NCBI GenBank assembly: GCA_036557285.1
Contig: DATBHW010000012.1
Location: 86,615 to 150,614, forward strand
Direction: 5' to 3'
Length of the DNA: 64,000 bases
From: Ktedonobacterales bacterium
GTDB taxonomy: Bacteria; Chloroflexota; Ktedonobacteria; Ktedonobacterales; DATBGS01
A program made the translations under genes and the position numbers. The stretch's first letter is position 1, and each line of letters begins with the position of its first letter. Shown here piece by piece: positions 8,473-16,676 of this stretch. Below the pieces are notes generated by a model that had not been told where the DNA came from, did not search any database, and saw only the letters and a list, made by a program, of their open reading frames with translations.

Positions 8473-9759
8473 ATGCTACAGAACACCATCAGTGGAGAAA
8501 TCGAGGAGTGGCTGAGGACGGCTCGCCCTCGCCTGCATCGCCTGGCACAACTGCGGGGTGTTGCTCCTGATGCCATCGAGGATGTCGTGCAAGAAACGCT
8601 GTTGGAAGCGTGGAAACATCTGGATCGCCTCCATACTCCTGAAGGTTTTCACGCCTGGCTTGACGAGATTTGCCGCAACATCTGCCGCCGCTACGCGCGC
8701 AAAGAATGGAGGGATCAGCAGCGCCGGTTTGCGCCGCTCGCACTGGATCAGAATGATGCTGGAGAGAGCGGGGAGACGGAGGCGGCTTTTTTAATGAATA
8801 TTCCCGATACCCACGCCCCCGACCCGCTTGAGGCGCTCAGCCGCCAGGACATGGCGCTGCTGCTTGATCGGGCGCTGGGGTTGCTTTCGGGGAGCGCCCG
8901 CGAAGTGGTGGAACTGTGTTATCTGCTGGAACTGCCGCAGCGTGAAGTCGCCGGGCGGCTGGGGCTTTCAATCAGCGCCCTGGAGGCGCGCCTGCACCGG
9001 GCGCGCCAGCAGTTGCGTCAGGCGGTCAATGGCCCCTTGCGCCAGGATGCGGAAGCGTTGGGTCTGACTCTTGACGAGGAAAGCGCGGGCGGCTGGCGCG
9101 AAACGCGGTTATGGTGTACGCTGTGTGGTCGGCGTCGGCTCGCGGGGATGTTTCTGCCACAACCGGATGGGGGTACGAACTTGCACATGCGCTGCCCTGA
9201 TTGTGAGCGGCTCAATGGCCTGTGTGATGTTGACAATAACAATGTGCATAGCAAGGGGTTGGTTCAACTGGAGGGGTTACACTCGTTTCGCCCGGCCTGG
9301 AAGCGCACGATGCAGACCATGACCCGACGGCTCACGCAGGCGCTGCTCTCAGGAAAGCGGCTCTGCCCGCATTGTGGGACACCAGCCTCGCTCCAGTTGT
9401 TGGATAAGAGCCAGGCGGCAGGGATTGCGGGAGGAGCGGCGCTGCCAGATGGGTTGTCCCGGCACCCCTATCAGTTCTGGGTCTGGTGGAAGTGTCCCCA
9501 GTGTTCTAGCGGTCCGAACGACGATATTGGCGTCTTCGCGGCCAGCGATCTGGTGTATTGGTCGGACGCGCGAACCCAGCAATTTATGCTGGACCACCCC
9601 CACTGGGGGAGTGAACCGGAACTGCTGGTGGAATACGCGGGGCAGCCTGCGATTCGTTTTCAGATAGCTGACTTCACCAGCGCCGCGCGCCTGACGGTGC
9701 TGGCTCATCGCCAGACGCTGGCGGTTCTCGCGGTCTTCCAGGCTGAACGCTGCTTGTAG
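8473..9759 (+). CDS. ECF-type RNA polymerase sigma factor with zinc-ribbon C-terminal extension
   Basis: The first ~190 residues are a sigma-70 region 2 (APDAIEDVVQETLLEAWKHL, then FHAWLDEICRNICRRYARKE) plus region 4 helix-turn-helix (ELPQREVAGRLGLSISALEA). The remaining ~240 residues are unusual: two Cys-pair sets, CTLCGRR with CPDCERL and CPHCGTP with CPQCSSG, look like zinc ribbons, followed by a globular tail. Total 428 aa, roughly twice the length of a simple ECF factor. The RBS AAAAGGAG is 9 bases before ATG. No anti-sigma gene is adjacent, so the metal-binding tail may itself regulate activity; that is inference. Confidence 0.85.
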   Translation: MLQNTISGEIEEWLRTARPRLHRLAQLRGVAPDAIEDVVQETLLEAWKHLDRLHTPEGFHAWLDEICRNICRRYARKEWRDQQRRFAPLALDQNDAGESGETEAAFLMNIPDTHAPDPLEALSRQDMALLLDRALGLLSGSAREVVELCYLLELPQREVAGRLGLSISALEARLHRARQQLRQAVNGPLRQDAEALGLTLDEESAGGWRETRLWCTLCGRRRLAGMFLPQPDGGTNLHMRCPDCERLNGLCDVDNNNVHSKGLVQLEGLHSFRPAWKRTMQTMTRRLTQALLSGKRLCPHCGTPASLQLLDKSQAAGIAGGAALPDGLSRHPYQFWVWWKCPQCSSGPNDDIGVFAASDLVYWSDARTQQFMLDHPHWGSEPELLVEYAGQPAIRFQIADFTSAARLTVLAHRQTLAVLAVFQAERCL

Positions 9760-9833
9760 CGCAGCCGTCCCTGGTGCTACATGTACAATGCCCGCAGGGT
9801 ATGGCTGCCTGTTAGAGCAGATTGCTGTGAGTG

Positions 9834-10430
9834 TTACGCGCTCTGAATAGCCGCGATAAAGTCGGCTTCGGTCATGGGGGCGCTGAACTTCACCCCCTCA
9901 TCGTTCACCGGCGTGACCATGTTATTGCGTATCTCGAATCGCCCGGTTGGCCCGCCCGCCACATAGTAATGGCCTGGGCTGTATTCATGCAAGAAGAGAA
10001 TGAGGTGTTCTCCCACCTGAAAGAGAGGATCATCTTCGACCTCATAAAGTGTATCCCCCATAACGCCACCCACCTGATGGATAGTGAGGCTCGAACCCTT
10101 TACGCGCTGCCCTGGATCGAGGATGACTTTGCTGATGCTAAACACAAAGTCTGTTGTCACATCCCCTCGCCCCGGCCCCTCCCTGGTGACATTTGCTACT
10201 TCAGAGATAGAGCCGACTGCTGCTATATCTGATCCTTGCTTCAGACTCTTCAAGTCATGATAAGTCACAGCCCAGCTTGCGCTTATCTTCACCGTCTGTC
10301 CAGGTCGGGAGGATGAAGAGCATCCGCTTACTATAACTGCGCTCGCCGCTACAAGGCCGATCAGCAGTAGCCCTCCCAACCTTTTGAGGGCGGCCTTTTC
10401 GCGCACGCGCCAGAATCGTGTCTTACTCAT
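9834..10430 (-). CDS. putative lipoprotein, 198 aa
   Basis: The N-terminus has basic residues, a hydrophobic stretch (LLLIGLVAASAVIV) and a lipobox ending SGC, then a Ser-rich spacer, so the product should be lipid-anchored outside the cytoplasmic membrane. The body (VTYHDLKSLKQGSDIAAVG, GEHLILFLHEYSPGHYY) looks like a beta-rich domain I cannot name. ATG 10430 follows GGAGGG at 4-5 bases; the in-frame GTG 10433 is less likely. It starts 14 bases after the metalloprotease gene and is almost certainly co-transcribed with it. Confidence 0.7.
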   Translation of the reverse strand: MSKTRFWRVREKAALKRLGGLLLIGLVAASAVIVSGCSSSSRPGQTVKISASWAVTYHDLKSLKQGSDIAAVGSISEVANVTREGPGRGDVTTDFVFSISKVILDPGQRVKGSSLTIHQVGGVMGDTLYEVEDDPLFQVGEHLILFLHEYSPGHYYVAGGPTGRFEIRNNMVTPVNDEGVKFSAPMTEADFIAAIQSA

Positions 10431-10444
10431 CACACCCTCCTTAT

Positions 10445-11032
10445 CTAATAGAGAGCATTGACCCCGTTTACATCATCCGTCCGAGGTAGGTTGATGCCGC
10501 ATGACTCCCATCGGATACCTGTATCTGGATTCATGAGGACGCATCCACTTGAATGGGCTAAGCCAGCAAGATGACCTAGCTCATGAGCAGCAACAGACTG
10601 AATCTCTGGACCTGGATAGTCCTTTGTGAAGGCGTAGTTTAGGTACAGGTCTGCAAAGTTGTAGTTGCAGGAGTCGCAGGGAGAGAGTACCGTCCAGCCA
10701 TTCATGTTCCTGCCGGGCTGGTTTGTATCATAAGCCACTATCGTGCAACAACTGCTCGTCTTGAAAAAGAAAATGTTAGCTGAAGCGGTATTATTCCAGG
10801 CAAATCTGCCATTGTCCCAACCAGTTCTGTCCGCAGAAGAGATAAAACTACCAGAGTATGTGATATAGATGTCGGCACAACATCCAGAATGAGGCTGATT
10901 AGGCCATCGCCCACCCAAAAGGTGATACGCAGAGGCAGGGTGTACTTGAAGCACGAGCATAACCAATCCGATTGCCAGCGCGATTGCCAGCCGCCCAAAC
11001 ACAGCAGCCCTGTGCGAAAAGGTTCTTTGCAT
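10445..11032 (-). CDS. secreted zinc metalloprotease (matrixin/metzincin-like)
   Basis: The product has 195 aa. A signal peptide (hydrophobic AIALAIGLVMLVLQV, cleavage probably after ASA near residue 35) precedes a small metzincin domain with the zinc motif HELGHLAGLAHS. Several Cys pairs (SGCCAD, SSCCTI, SPCDSC) suggest disulfides outside the cell. ATG 11032 has GGAGGGG upstream. No propeptide Cys switch is obvious. It is the first gene of a two-gene operon with a lipoprotein, which may be an inhibitor, partner or substrate-binding protein; that is inference from adjacency only. Confidence 0.8.
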   Translation of the reverse strand: MQRTFSHRAAVFGRLAIALAIGLVMLVLQVHPASAYHLLGGRWPNQPHSGCCADIYITYSGSFISSADRTGWDNGRFAWNNTASANIFFFKTSSCCTIVAYDTNQPGRNMNGWTVLSPCDSCNYNFADLYLNYAFTKDYPGPEIQSVAAHELGHLAGLAHSSGCVLMNPDTGIRWESCGINLPRTDDVNGVNALY

Positions 11033-11118
11033 GATTTACCCCTCCGTGATCTTTACATGCTACCTCAGTGGTCAGGAAATTCGCTCTGAGAGCTTGTGAA
11101 CCATATGCTAATAATATA

Positions 11119-11163
11119 GCAGAGATTGATCCAAAAGTTCTTGACTTTTGGATCAATCTCTGC
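11119..11163. repeat. perfect 20-bp inverted repeat (hairpin)
   Basis: GCAGAGATTGATCCAAAAGT at 11119-11138 is followed by a 5-base loop and its exact complement at 11144-11163. It lies between the 3' end of the beta-glucosidase gene and the metalloprotease start, both on the minus strand. There is no T-run on either side, so an intrinsic terminator is not supported. It could be an mRNA-stabilising hairpin, a protein-binding palindrome or a short mobile-element remnant. Confidence 0.8.
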
Positions 11164-11241
11164 ATTCTCGGAATCTTAATTCTATACTTTCCTAAATATT
11201 CATCCTTGACTCCTGGGAGCTTTGCCCTGCTACCTGGACGC

Positions 11242-12576
11242 TCAGCCGCGAGGCACGCCGTTACGGGCGATCACATCGCGGTAGAAATAGCCGCTCTTTT
11301 TGATGTGGCGCTGCTGCGTGGCGTAGTCGGTATAGACGATGCCGAAACGCTGCGAGTAGCCGAAGGTCCACTCGAAATTATCGAGCAAGGACCAGACGAA
11401 ATAGCCGCGCAGAGGCACACCCGCTTGTATGGCCTGGTGGGCCGCGCCGAAATGCTGCTGAAGATAGCGCCGCCGCCGCTCATCCTCAACTGTGCCATCT
11501 TCGCGCAGCGTATCCTGGAAAGCCGCGCCGTTTTCAGTGATGTAGACCGCTTTGGGCGCGTAGTCATGCTGCACACGCTCCAACAGCACGCGCAGGCCAT
11601 CGGGAAAGACTTCCCAGCCCATCGTAGTATGTTCGTCCTGTTCTTCTATATCGCCGGAGTTTGTCGAGCCTCTGGCGATAATGCGGGTATAGTAGTTCAC
11701 GCCAAGAAAATCCGTCGGCTGGGAGATGCGTTCCATATCGCCTGCTTCGATAGTTGGTTGCGGCAGGCCATGCGCCTCCATCTCCTCAAGCGGATACGCG
11801 CCCTTGAAGAGCGGGTCCATAAACCACTTCAGCCAGATGATCTCTTCGCGGCGAGCGACGGCCAGGTCTGCCTCGCTGCTGCTGGCCGGATAGACGGGTT
11901 GCAGCACAAGCGTGATGCCCACCTGCGTCTGGCTGTCTCCGGCGGCGCGCAGGGCAGGCAGCGCCAGCCCATGCGAGAGCAGCAGATGATGGGCCGCCTG
12001 AGTGGCTGCGGCGGGGTCGTGCCTGCCTGGCGGATGAAACCCCATCCAATGCCCAAAGTAGGCGACCACCAGCGGCTCGTTATGCGTAATCCAATGATGG
12101 ACGCGATCACCTAGCCGCGCCGCCACGACCTGCGCGTAGTCGGCAAAGGCTTTGCTGGTGTCGCGGTTCAGCCAGCCGCCCTGCTCTTGCAGGGGCTGGG
12201 GCAAGTCCCAGTGATAGAGCGTCACATACGGATCAATGCCAGCGGCCAGCAGGCCATCCACCAGCCGATCATAGAAATCCAGTCCCGCGACATTGACCTG
12301 GCCTCGCCCACCGGGCAGGATGCGCGGCCAGGCGATAGAGAAGCGATAGGCTTGTAGCCCTAGCTCGCGCATCAGGGCAATATCCTGGGGCCAGCGATGG
12401 TAATGGTCGCAGGCGACATCGCCCGTGTCACCGTTCAGCGTGGCCCCTGGCGCATGGGCGAAGGTGTCCCAGATGGATGGCCCCCGGCCATCTTCGTGAA
12501 CAGCGCCCTCGATCTGGTATGCGGCGGTAGCCGCGCCCCAGGCAAAGCCTGCGGGAAACTGAAGCAATTCGGTCAT
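11242..12576 (-). CDS. bglA: beta-glucosidase, glycoside hydrolase family 1
   Basis: A cytoplasmic GH1 enzyme of 444 aa, the usual length, hydrolysing beta-glucosides such as cellobiose. The N-terminus FPAGFAWGAATAAYQIEGA is the family signature. The acid/base motif THNEP places Glu167, and the nucleophile motif YITENGA places Glu348. The C-terminal FVWSLLDNFEWTFGYSQRFG is also typical. ATG 12576 is chosen over the ORF extension to 12636 because homologues start here; AGGA lies upstream. Repeat copy B lies roughly 90-175 bases upstream. No transporter gene adjoins it. Confidence 0.93.
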   Translation of the reverse strand: MTELLQFPAGFAWGAATAAYQIEGAVHEDGRGPSIWDTFAHAPGATLNGDTGDVACDHYHRWPQDIALMRELGLQAYRFSIAWPRILPGGRGQVNVAGLDFYDRLVDGLLAAGIDPYVTLYHWDLPQPLQEQGGWLNRDTSKAFADYAQVVAARLGDRVHHWITHNEPLVVAYFGHWMGFHPPGRHDPAAATQAAHHLLLSHGLALPALRAAGDSQTQVGITLVLQPVYPASSSEADLAVARREEIIWLKWFMDPLFKGAYPLEEMEAHGLPQPTIEAGDMERISQPTDFLGVNYYTRIIARGSTNSGDIEEQDEHTTMGWEVFPDGLRVLLERVQHDYAPKAVYITENGAAFQDTLREDGTVEDERRRRYLQQHFGAAHQAIQAGVPLRGYFVWSLLDNFEWTFGYSQRFGIVYTDYATQQRHIKKSGYFYRDVIARNGVPRG

Positions 12577-12664
12577 GCGTTCATCCTGCCTGTCTTGAAA
12601 GAGTATGCTGCTTATCCAGCAGCGAGGCAACCCCATTCATCTTGTCCCCTTAGTGCAAAGTTCC

Positions 12665-12751
12665 TTGATCTCTTTGGCATTCGCTAGTATACTTCCCAGG
12701 GCTGGCGCGGCGCGAGCGACACTTCATGACGACCCGCTGAGGGTATTGAAA
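12665..12751. repeat. dispersed ~88-bp repeat, copy B
   Basis: This is the second copy of the element at 6474-6561, about 80-85% identical by eye, with 27 identical bases at 12725-12751. Here the + strand promoter-like boxes are TTGATC (12665) and TATACT (12688), spacer 17. The final codons and stop of the PPOX gene lie inside the repeat. The arm CTTCA pairs with TGAGG through a G-U pair where copy A has CCTCA. Confidence 0.6.
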
Positions 12752-13137
12752 AGCGTGATGTCCAGAAACGCCCATTTGCGCCGAAGCAGCCCATTAGAAA
12801 AGACCTCACTGAAGCGGAAGGCAACCGGGTACTTGCGCCGCAGCGCCCGCCGGGCAGTAATCTCCTCTTCTTTTGGCAGAACGCGCGCTTTTGCCTCCAT
12901 CGTGGGGCCGGTGATTCGGCCAATGCCGGTACAGGCGGCAATCTGCACGTTCCCACTGTTGCGGATGCGCTTCACTTTTCCGGCTTTGGCGAGGCTGAAG
13001 ACGTACAGGTGATCGCCTGTGCGGCCATACCAAACGGGCGTAGGTACTGCGTCGCCGCTCTTGCGGAAAGTGGTCAATAAGAGATGATTGCCTTGCAGCG
13101 AGTCCAGCCCTTCGGCTTCGCTTGTTTCGGTTTCCAT
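12724..13137 (-). CDS. PPOX-class (F420/flavin-dependent) oxidoreductase
   Basis: This 137-aa split-barrel protein is of the pyridoxamine-phosphate-oxidase-like class. It shows LLTTFRKSGDAVPTPVWY and KVKRIRNSGNVQIAACT, typical of the small F420-dependent PPOX proteins of Actinobacteria and Chloroflexota. Substrate unknown; F420 use is inferred from family resemblance. ATG 13137 has GAGGAG upstream. The last codons (NTLSGSS, stop) are encoded by a dispersed repeat, so the C-terminus may have been replaced when the repeat inserted. Confidence 0.75.
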   Translation of the reverse strand: METETSEAEGLDSLQGNHLLLTTFRKSGDAVPTPVWYGRTGDHLYVFSLAKAGKVKRIRNSGNVQIAACTGIGRITGPTMEAKARVLPKEEEITARRALRRKYPVAFRFSEVFSNGLLRRKWAFLDITLFNTLSGSS

Positions 13138-13192
13138 CGGTGCTTCTCCTCTTCTCCAGGCATCTTCTTATCATTATGGCTTCTTTCTGGGA

Positions 13193-13198
13193 TATAAT
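13193..13198 (+). promoter_or_regulatory. -10 element TATAAT upstream of the Nudix gene
   Basis: A perfect TATAAT lies 59 bases before the Nudix start, in the gap between divergent genes. The best upstream -35 candidate, TTATCA at 13168, has a long 19-base spacer. It probably drives the Nudix-small ORF-DinB run. Confidence 0.4.
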
Positions 13199-13256
13199 GC
13201 CAGCCGTTTCTCTTGTTGAGCGTTGGACATGAGTGTATCAGATTTGGAGCGGCCCG

Positions 13257-13682
13257 ATGCGAACGAGACGGCGAGCCTATATCTATGTGATCAGAGAGAA
13301 GGATGGCGTCAGACAACTGCTGGTGTTTCATGAGGATGATCCAGAGGCGGGGATACAGGTTCCGGGCGGCGGTATCGAACCAGATGAGACGCCGCTTGAG
13401 GGAATGAAGCGCGAAGTTCTTGAAGAGACGGGCCTCAAAGCGTGTGTGGTCGAACGCGAACTTGCCGTCGATCTGCGACAGTATGAGGATCACCTGCAAG
13501 AACGCCATTTCTTCTGGCTGTCGGTGGCCGATGCGCCCGACGAGTGGGACCATGTAGTGAGCGGCAAGGGCGAAGACAACGGCCTGATCTTTCACTATTT
13601 CTGGGTGAGTTCACCAACCGAGGTCACACTGATCCTTGGGCATGGTGATTATCTGGCCGCCATCTTCAACTCCAGCCACTAA
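13257..13682 (+). CDS. Nudix hydrolase
   Basis: A Nudix-fold pyrophosphohydrolase of 141 aa. The Nudix box is intact: GGGIEPDETPLEGMKREV continuing into LEETGL, with the metal-binding REVLEETG core. ATG 13257 has GGAG 7 bases upstream; an upstream in-frame GTG (13233) lacks support. The gene diverges from the PPOX gene and is followed closely by a small ORF and a DinB gene on the same strand. Substrate not predictable; nucleotide-diphosphate derivatives are usual. Confidence 0.88.
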   Translation: MRTRRRAYIYVIREKDGVRQLLVFHEDDPEAGIQVPGGGIEPDETPLEGMKREVLEETGLKACVVERELAVDLRQYEDHLQERHFFWLSVADAPDEWDHVVSGKGEDNGLIFHYFWVSSPTEVTLILGHGDYLAAIFNSSH

Positions 13683-13707
13683 CCAGGCGCTACCAGAAGG
13701 TGAGCAG

Positions 13708-13824
13708 GTGAATGATACGCTTGCAGCACTCAAGCCGCATGGTTCCGCCTCGCTCTATGAGGATGCGGTACGTTCGCTGAGAGAAGAAGCGGAAGCGGCA
13801 GAGCGTAATGGAAAGAGCGAGTAA
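13708..13824 (+). CDS. small hypothetical protein, 38 aa
   Basis: A short frame starting GTG 13708 after AGAAGGTGA encodes an acidic, helical peptide (YEDAVRSLREEAEAAERNG). It lies 25 bases after the Nudix stop and 11 bases before the DinB start, so it would be translated in the same transcript. Its composition looks coding rather than random, but no family is recognised. Confidence 0.4.
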   Translation: MNDTLAALKPHGSASLYEDAVRSLREEAEAAERNGKSE

Positions 13825-13835
13825 AGGGAGGATTC

Positions 13836-14336
13836 ATGGAAAAGCAGCATTCGTTGGAAGAAAGCCTGGCCCGCTATGCGCGTGGCGTAGATGAATTGGA
13901 TGCCGCGCTGGCGGGAATCTCTGAGCAAGAACTGGACCTGAAGCAACCTGCCGGGGAATGGAGCATCCGGCAGATCGTGCATCATATCGCCGATGGCGAC
14001 GATCTCTGGGCGATGGCGCTGAAGGCAGCCCTGGCTAATTCTGGCTGCCTCTATCGGCATGACTGGTACACACCGGATAACGCCTGGGCCGCGTCGCTGG
14101 ATTACGCGGGCCGGGCGATTGCGCCTGCCATCGCGCTTTTTCGGGCGAATCGGGCGCATGTTGTGCAACTGGTGCGGCACTTGCCCAACGCCTGGGAGCG
14201 TTCGATTCGCTTTGCCGCGCCCTATCAGCCAGAACCCGAGCAGATGACTGCTGGCGAGATCATCGAGAGCCAGGCCGATCACGCGCTCTGGCACTGCGAG
14301 GAGATTCGCCAGATTCGCCGCGCGCATGAGGGCTAA
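13836..14336 (+). CDS. DinB/YfiT-like metal-dependent protein
   Basis: A four-helix-bundle DinB-family protein of 166 aa, probably a metal-dependent thiol or small-molecule transferase. The metal triad is visible as His residues in WSIRQIVHHIADGD and near the C-terminus in ADHALWHCEEI. The RBS GGGAGG is 6-7 bases before ATG 13836. It is the last gene of the short Nudix run; a PaaK-like gene follows 70 bases later with its own RBS. Function within the family is not predictable. Confidence 0.8.
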   Translation: MEKQHSLEESLARYARGVDELDAALAGISEQELDLKQPAGEWSIRQIVHHIADGDDLWAMALKAALANSGCLYRHDWYTPDNAWAASLDYAGRAIAPAIALFRANRAHVVQLVRHLPNAWERSIRFAAPYQPEPEQMTAGEIIESQADHALWHCEEIRQIRRAHEG

Positions 14337-14406
14337 TCGCCTGCCATCCTCTGGACAGATGCGCTAGACTAAAAGGCACACTGGCACACGAAGGAGGGCT
14401 ATCCTG

Positions 14407-15738
14407 GTGGAGCGGCGATTCTGGGATGAGGCGATTGAGACAATGGAGCCAGCGGCGCTGCGGCGGCTGGAGAACGAACGCTTGCAGGCGCAGCTTGATG
14501 CGGTCTGGGCGCGTTCACCTTTCTATCAGGCGAAGTTTGCCGAGGCGGGCGTGGGGCGCGAAGCCATCCGCGATCTGGCCGATCTGCCGCTGGCTCCCTT
14601 TACTGAAAAGGACGAGTGCAGACGCAGCCAGAAAGAGCAGCCGCCGTTCGGCAGTTATCTGGCGGCTGCGTCGGATCAGGTGATTCGGGCGCACAAAACG
14701 TCGGGTACGACGGGCCGGGCGCTGTACGTGGCGCTGACGCGGCGTGACCGCGACGTGATGACCGAATGCGGCGCGCGGGCCTATTGGGCGTCGGGCTTGC
14801 GGCCTGGGCATCGGGTGGCGCACTGCCTGAACTATCGGCTGTGGGTCGGCGGCTATTCCGATCACGACAGCCTGGAGACGACGGGGGCCACCATTGTACC
14901 CTTTGGCGTGGGCGAAACAGCCCTGTTGATTCAGACAATCCGCGAACTGAGTATCAACGCGATCAGCGCCACGCCGTCCTATATGCTGCCGCTGGCCGAG
15001 GCGGCGCGGGCGCAGGGGCTGGAGCCGCGCGAGCTGGGTCTGCGCCTGGGCTTCTTTGGCGCGGAGCCGGGGATGAGCGAGCCGAGCGTGCGCGCCCGTA
15101 TGGAAGAAGTCTGGGGCCTGCGGGCAATGGACGCCAATTTCGGGATGGCTGATGTCTTGAGCATCATGGGATCGGAATGCGAGGAGCGCCAGGGCTTGCA
15201 TTTCCACGCGCAGGGCTATGTGGCGGTGGAGTTGATTGAGCCGGAGAGCGGCGCGCCCTTGCCCATCAGCGACGGGGCCGAGGGCGAACTGGTCTATACC
15301 CATCTCTATAAAGAGGCGCAGCCGCTGGTGCGTTACCGCGCCCGCGATGTGGTGCGTATCCTGGGGACGGGGCCATGCGCCTGTGGCCGGACAAGCTTTC
15401 GCTTTCGTATCCTGGGCCGCAGCGATGATATGCTGCATGTGCGCGGCGTCAATGTCTTCCCTACCGGCGTGGGCAACGTGCTGGCGCGTCTTTCGGACCA
15501 GCTTTCAGGCGAGTTCCTGATCATCGTTGATCACGCGCCCCCGCATCAATATCTGCGCGTGCAGGTGGAACTGGCAGAGGGTCTGACCCCAGAGATGGCC
15601 GGAGATTTGCCACAGCGTATCGCGCAGGCGCTGCGCCAGCGTCTCAGCTTCCGCGCCGAGCCAGAACTGATCCCCTATGGCGTCCTGCCGCGCACAGAGG
15701 GCAAGGCGCGGCGGGTGCTAAAAACCTATCAAGCGTAA
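14407..15738 (+). CDS. phenylacetate-CoA ligase-like AMP-forming enzyme
   Basis: An adenylate-forming acyl-CoA ligase of the PaaK family (443 aa) that would activate an aryl or acyl acid to its CoA thioester. Visible features: the P-loop-like motif HKTSGTTGRALYVALT, the adenine-binding region GFFGAEPGMSE, the catalytic YRARDVVRILGTGPCACGR stretch, and the C-terminal domain GRSDDMLHVRGVNVFPT. The start is GTG 14407 with AAGGAGGG 8 bases upstream. No paa cluster is present. Whether the substrate is phenylacetate cannot be told. Confidence 0.85.
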   Translation: MERRFWDEAIETMEPAALRRLENERLQAQLDAVWARSPFYQAKFAEAGVGREAIRDLADLPLAPFTEKDECRRSQKEQPPFGSYLAAASDQVIRAHKTSGTTGRALYVALTRRDRDVMTECGARAYWASGLRPGHRVAHCLNYRLWVGGYSDHDSLETTGATIVPFGVGETALLIQTIRELSINAISATPSYMLPLAEAARAQGLEPRELGLRLGFFGAEPGMSEPSVRARMEEVWGLRAMDANFGMADVLSIMGSECEERQGLHFHAQGYVAVELIEPESGAPLPISDGAEGELVYTHLYKEAQPLVRYRARDVVRILGTGPCACGRTSFRFRILGRSDDMLHVRGVNVFPTGVGNVLARLSDQLSGEFLIIVDHAPPHQYLRVQVELAEGLTPEMAGDLPQRIAQALRQRLSFRAEPELIPYGVLPRTEGKARRVLKTYQA

Positions 15739-15799
15739 GTGAAATATGCTATGATGGTTCCAGAAGAAAAAACGAGTAAAGATGGGAAGCGAGGCAGCG

Positions 15800-16072
15800 A
15801 TGATAGACGCATTGCAGCAGGTGGTGAGCCGACTTGAAGCCCTTCCTCCAGAGGAGCAAGCCCTTCTGGCTGAAGATTTGCAGCATTGGCTGGCAAAACC
15901 GGCATGGGAACGGCGGTTGTATGCCGAATGGGCCAGAGAATTGGCCGAAGAGCCAGAAGACACAGGCAGCCGGAAAACCACCGGGGTGATTTACAGCGAC
16001 GAAGAGTTCGACGCCCATCTTGAAGCCGTTGCACATTCGGCTGATGGGGGGCCAACTCGTGCCGACTCATGA
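15800..16072 (+). CDS. antitoxin of tandem TA pair 1
   Basis: A 90-aa protein starting MIDALQQVVSRLEALPPEEQ, the N-terminus shared by all three antitoxins of this array. The helical, acidic N-terminal part and the more variable tail (YSDEEFDAHLEAVAHSAD) fit a type II antitoxin whose C-terminus wraps the toxin. ATG 15800 is preceded by GAGGCAGCG, weaker than the AGGAGGCAGCG of copies 2 and 3. The stop lies 14 bases inside the toxin gene. Family naming beyond type II antitoxin is not possible from sequence. Confidence 0.7.
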   Translation: MIDALQQVVSRLEALPPEEQALLAEDLQHWLAKPAWERRLYAEWARELAEEPEDTGSRKTTGVIYSDEEFDAHLEAVAHSADGGPTRADS

Positions 16073-16343
16073 GGAGACTGAGCGGTTTACCAATGAATAC
16101 AAGCGATTGAGAGCCGACAGGCAGGCTCTTTTCAATCGGGCGCGAAGAGATTGGGTGGCAGCCCTCAAGGCTCACCGGCCAGCGCCAGCCCGTTTGGGTA
16201 TTCGTCGTTTTCTCTCTATCGAAGGAATGTACGAGTTCCATTTTGCTCCAGATGGCCGGGCGCTTTTTCGCTATGGGCCAGAGCGTAAGCCTGGCGAAGT
16301 CCATATCATCTGGGAGCGCATTGGTGGGCATGATATTTACTAG
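16059..16343 (+). CDS. RelE-like toxin of tandem TA pair 1
   Basis: A 94-aa protein from GTG 16059, chosen by alignment with the ATG starts of copies 2 and 3 and their identical 14-base overlap. The C-terminus (DGRALFRYGPERKPGEVHII then WERIGGHDIY) is typical of small RelE/ParE-superfamily toxins. It probably acts as an mRNA interferase or gyrase-directed toxin; which of the two is not decidable. The frame is intact. Confidence 0.7.
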   Translation: MPTHEETERFTNEYKRLRADRQALFNRARRDWVAALKAHRPAPARLGIRRFLSIEGMYEFHFAPDGRALFRYGPERKPGEVHIIWERIGGHDIY

Positions 16344-16352
16344 GAGGCAGCG

Positions 16353-16676
16353 ATGATAGACGCATTGCAGCAGGTGGTGAGCCAGCTTGAGACCCTTTCC
16401 CCGGTGGAGCAAGCCAAATTCGCGGAAGATGTTCAGGCACTCTTCCTCAAATATCGAAGCTATCAAGCGGAGCAGCAGCGCGTCTCTCGGATGTCCAGGG
16501 AGGAGTTTGACGCCTTCCTGGCCGAACGAAAAGTGAGCAAGCCGTATCTAGCGCCGGACTATCGCGGCATCTACTACAGCGATAAGGAGTTTGATGAGGC
16601 GCTGGAAAGTTGGTCCGGGCCAGAAGCTGTCGAACTCTATGAGCGCGAGAAGAACGCCTCCGATGCCGACATTTGA
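16353..16676 (+). CDS. antitoxin of tandem TA pair 2
   Basis: A 107-aa paralogue of the antitoxin at 15800 with the same start (MIDALQQVVSQLETLSPVEQ) and a longer middle (YQAEQQRVSRMSREEFDAFL). The perfect AGGAGG is 6 bases before ATG 16353, which lies 9 bases after the toxin 1 stop. It ends 14 bases inside toxin 2, exactly as in pair 1. Confidence 0.7.
   Translation: MIDALQQVVSQLETLSPVEQAKFAEDVQALFLKYRSYQAEQQRVSRMSREEFDAFLAERKVSKPYLAPDYRGIYYSDKEFDEALESWSGPEAVELYEREKNASDADI

Noticed and set aside
14515..15438. 307-codon minus-strand ORF inside the PaaK-like gene
   Set aside because: Antisense to a gene with clear ligase motifs; no RBS and shadow composition.
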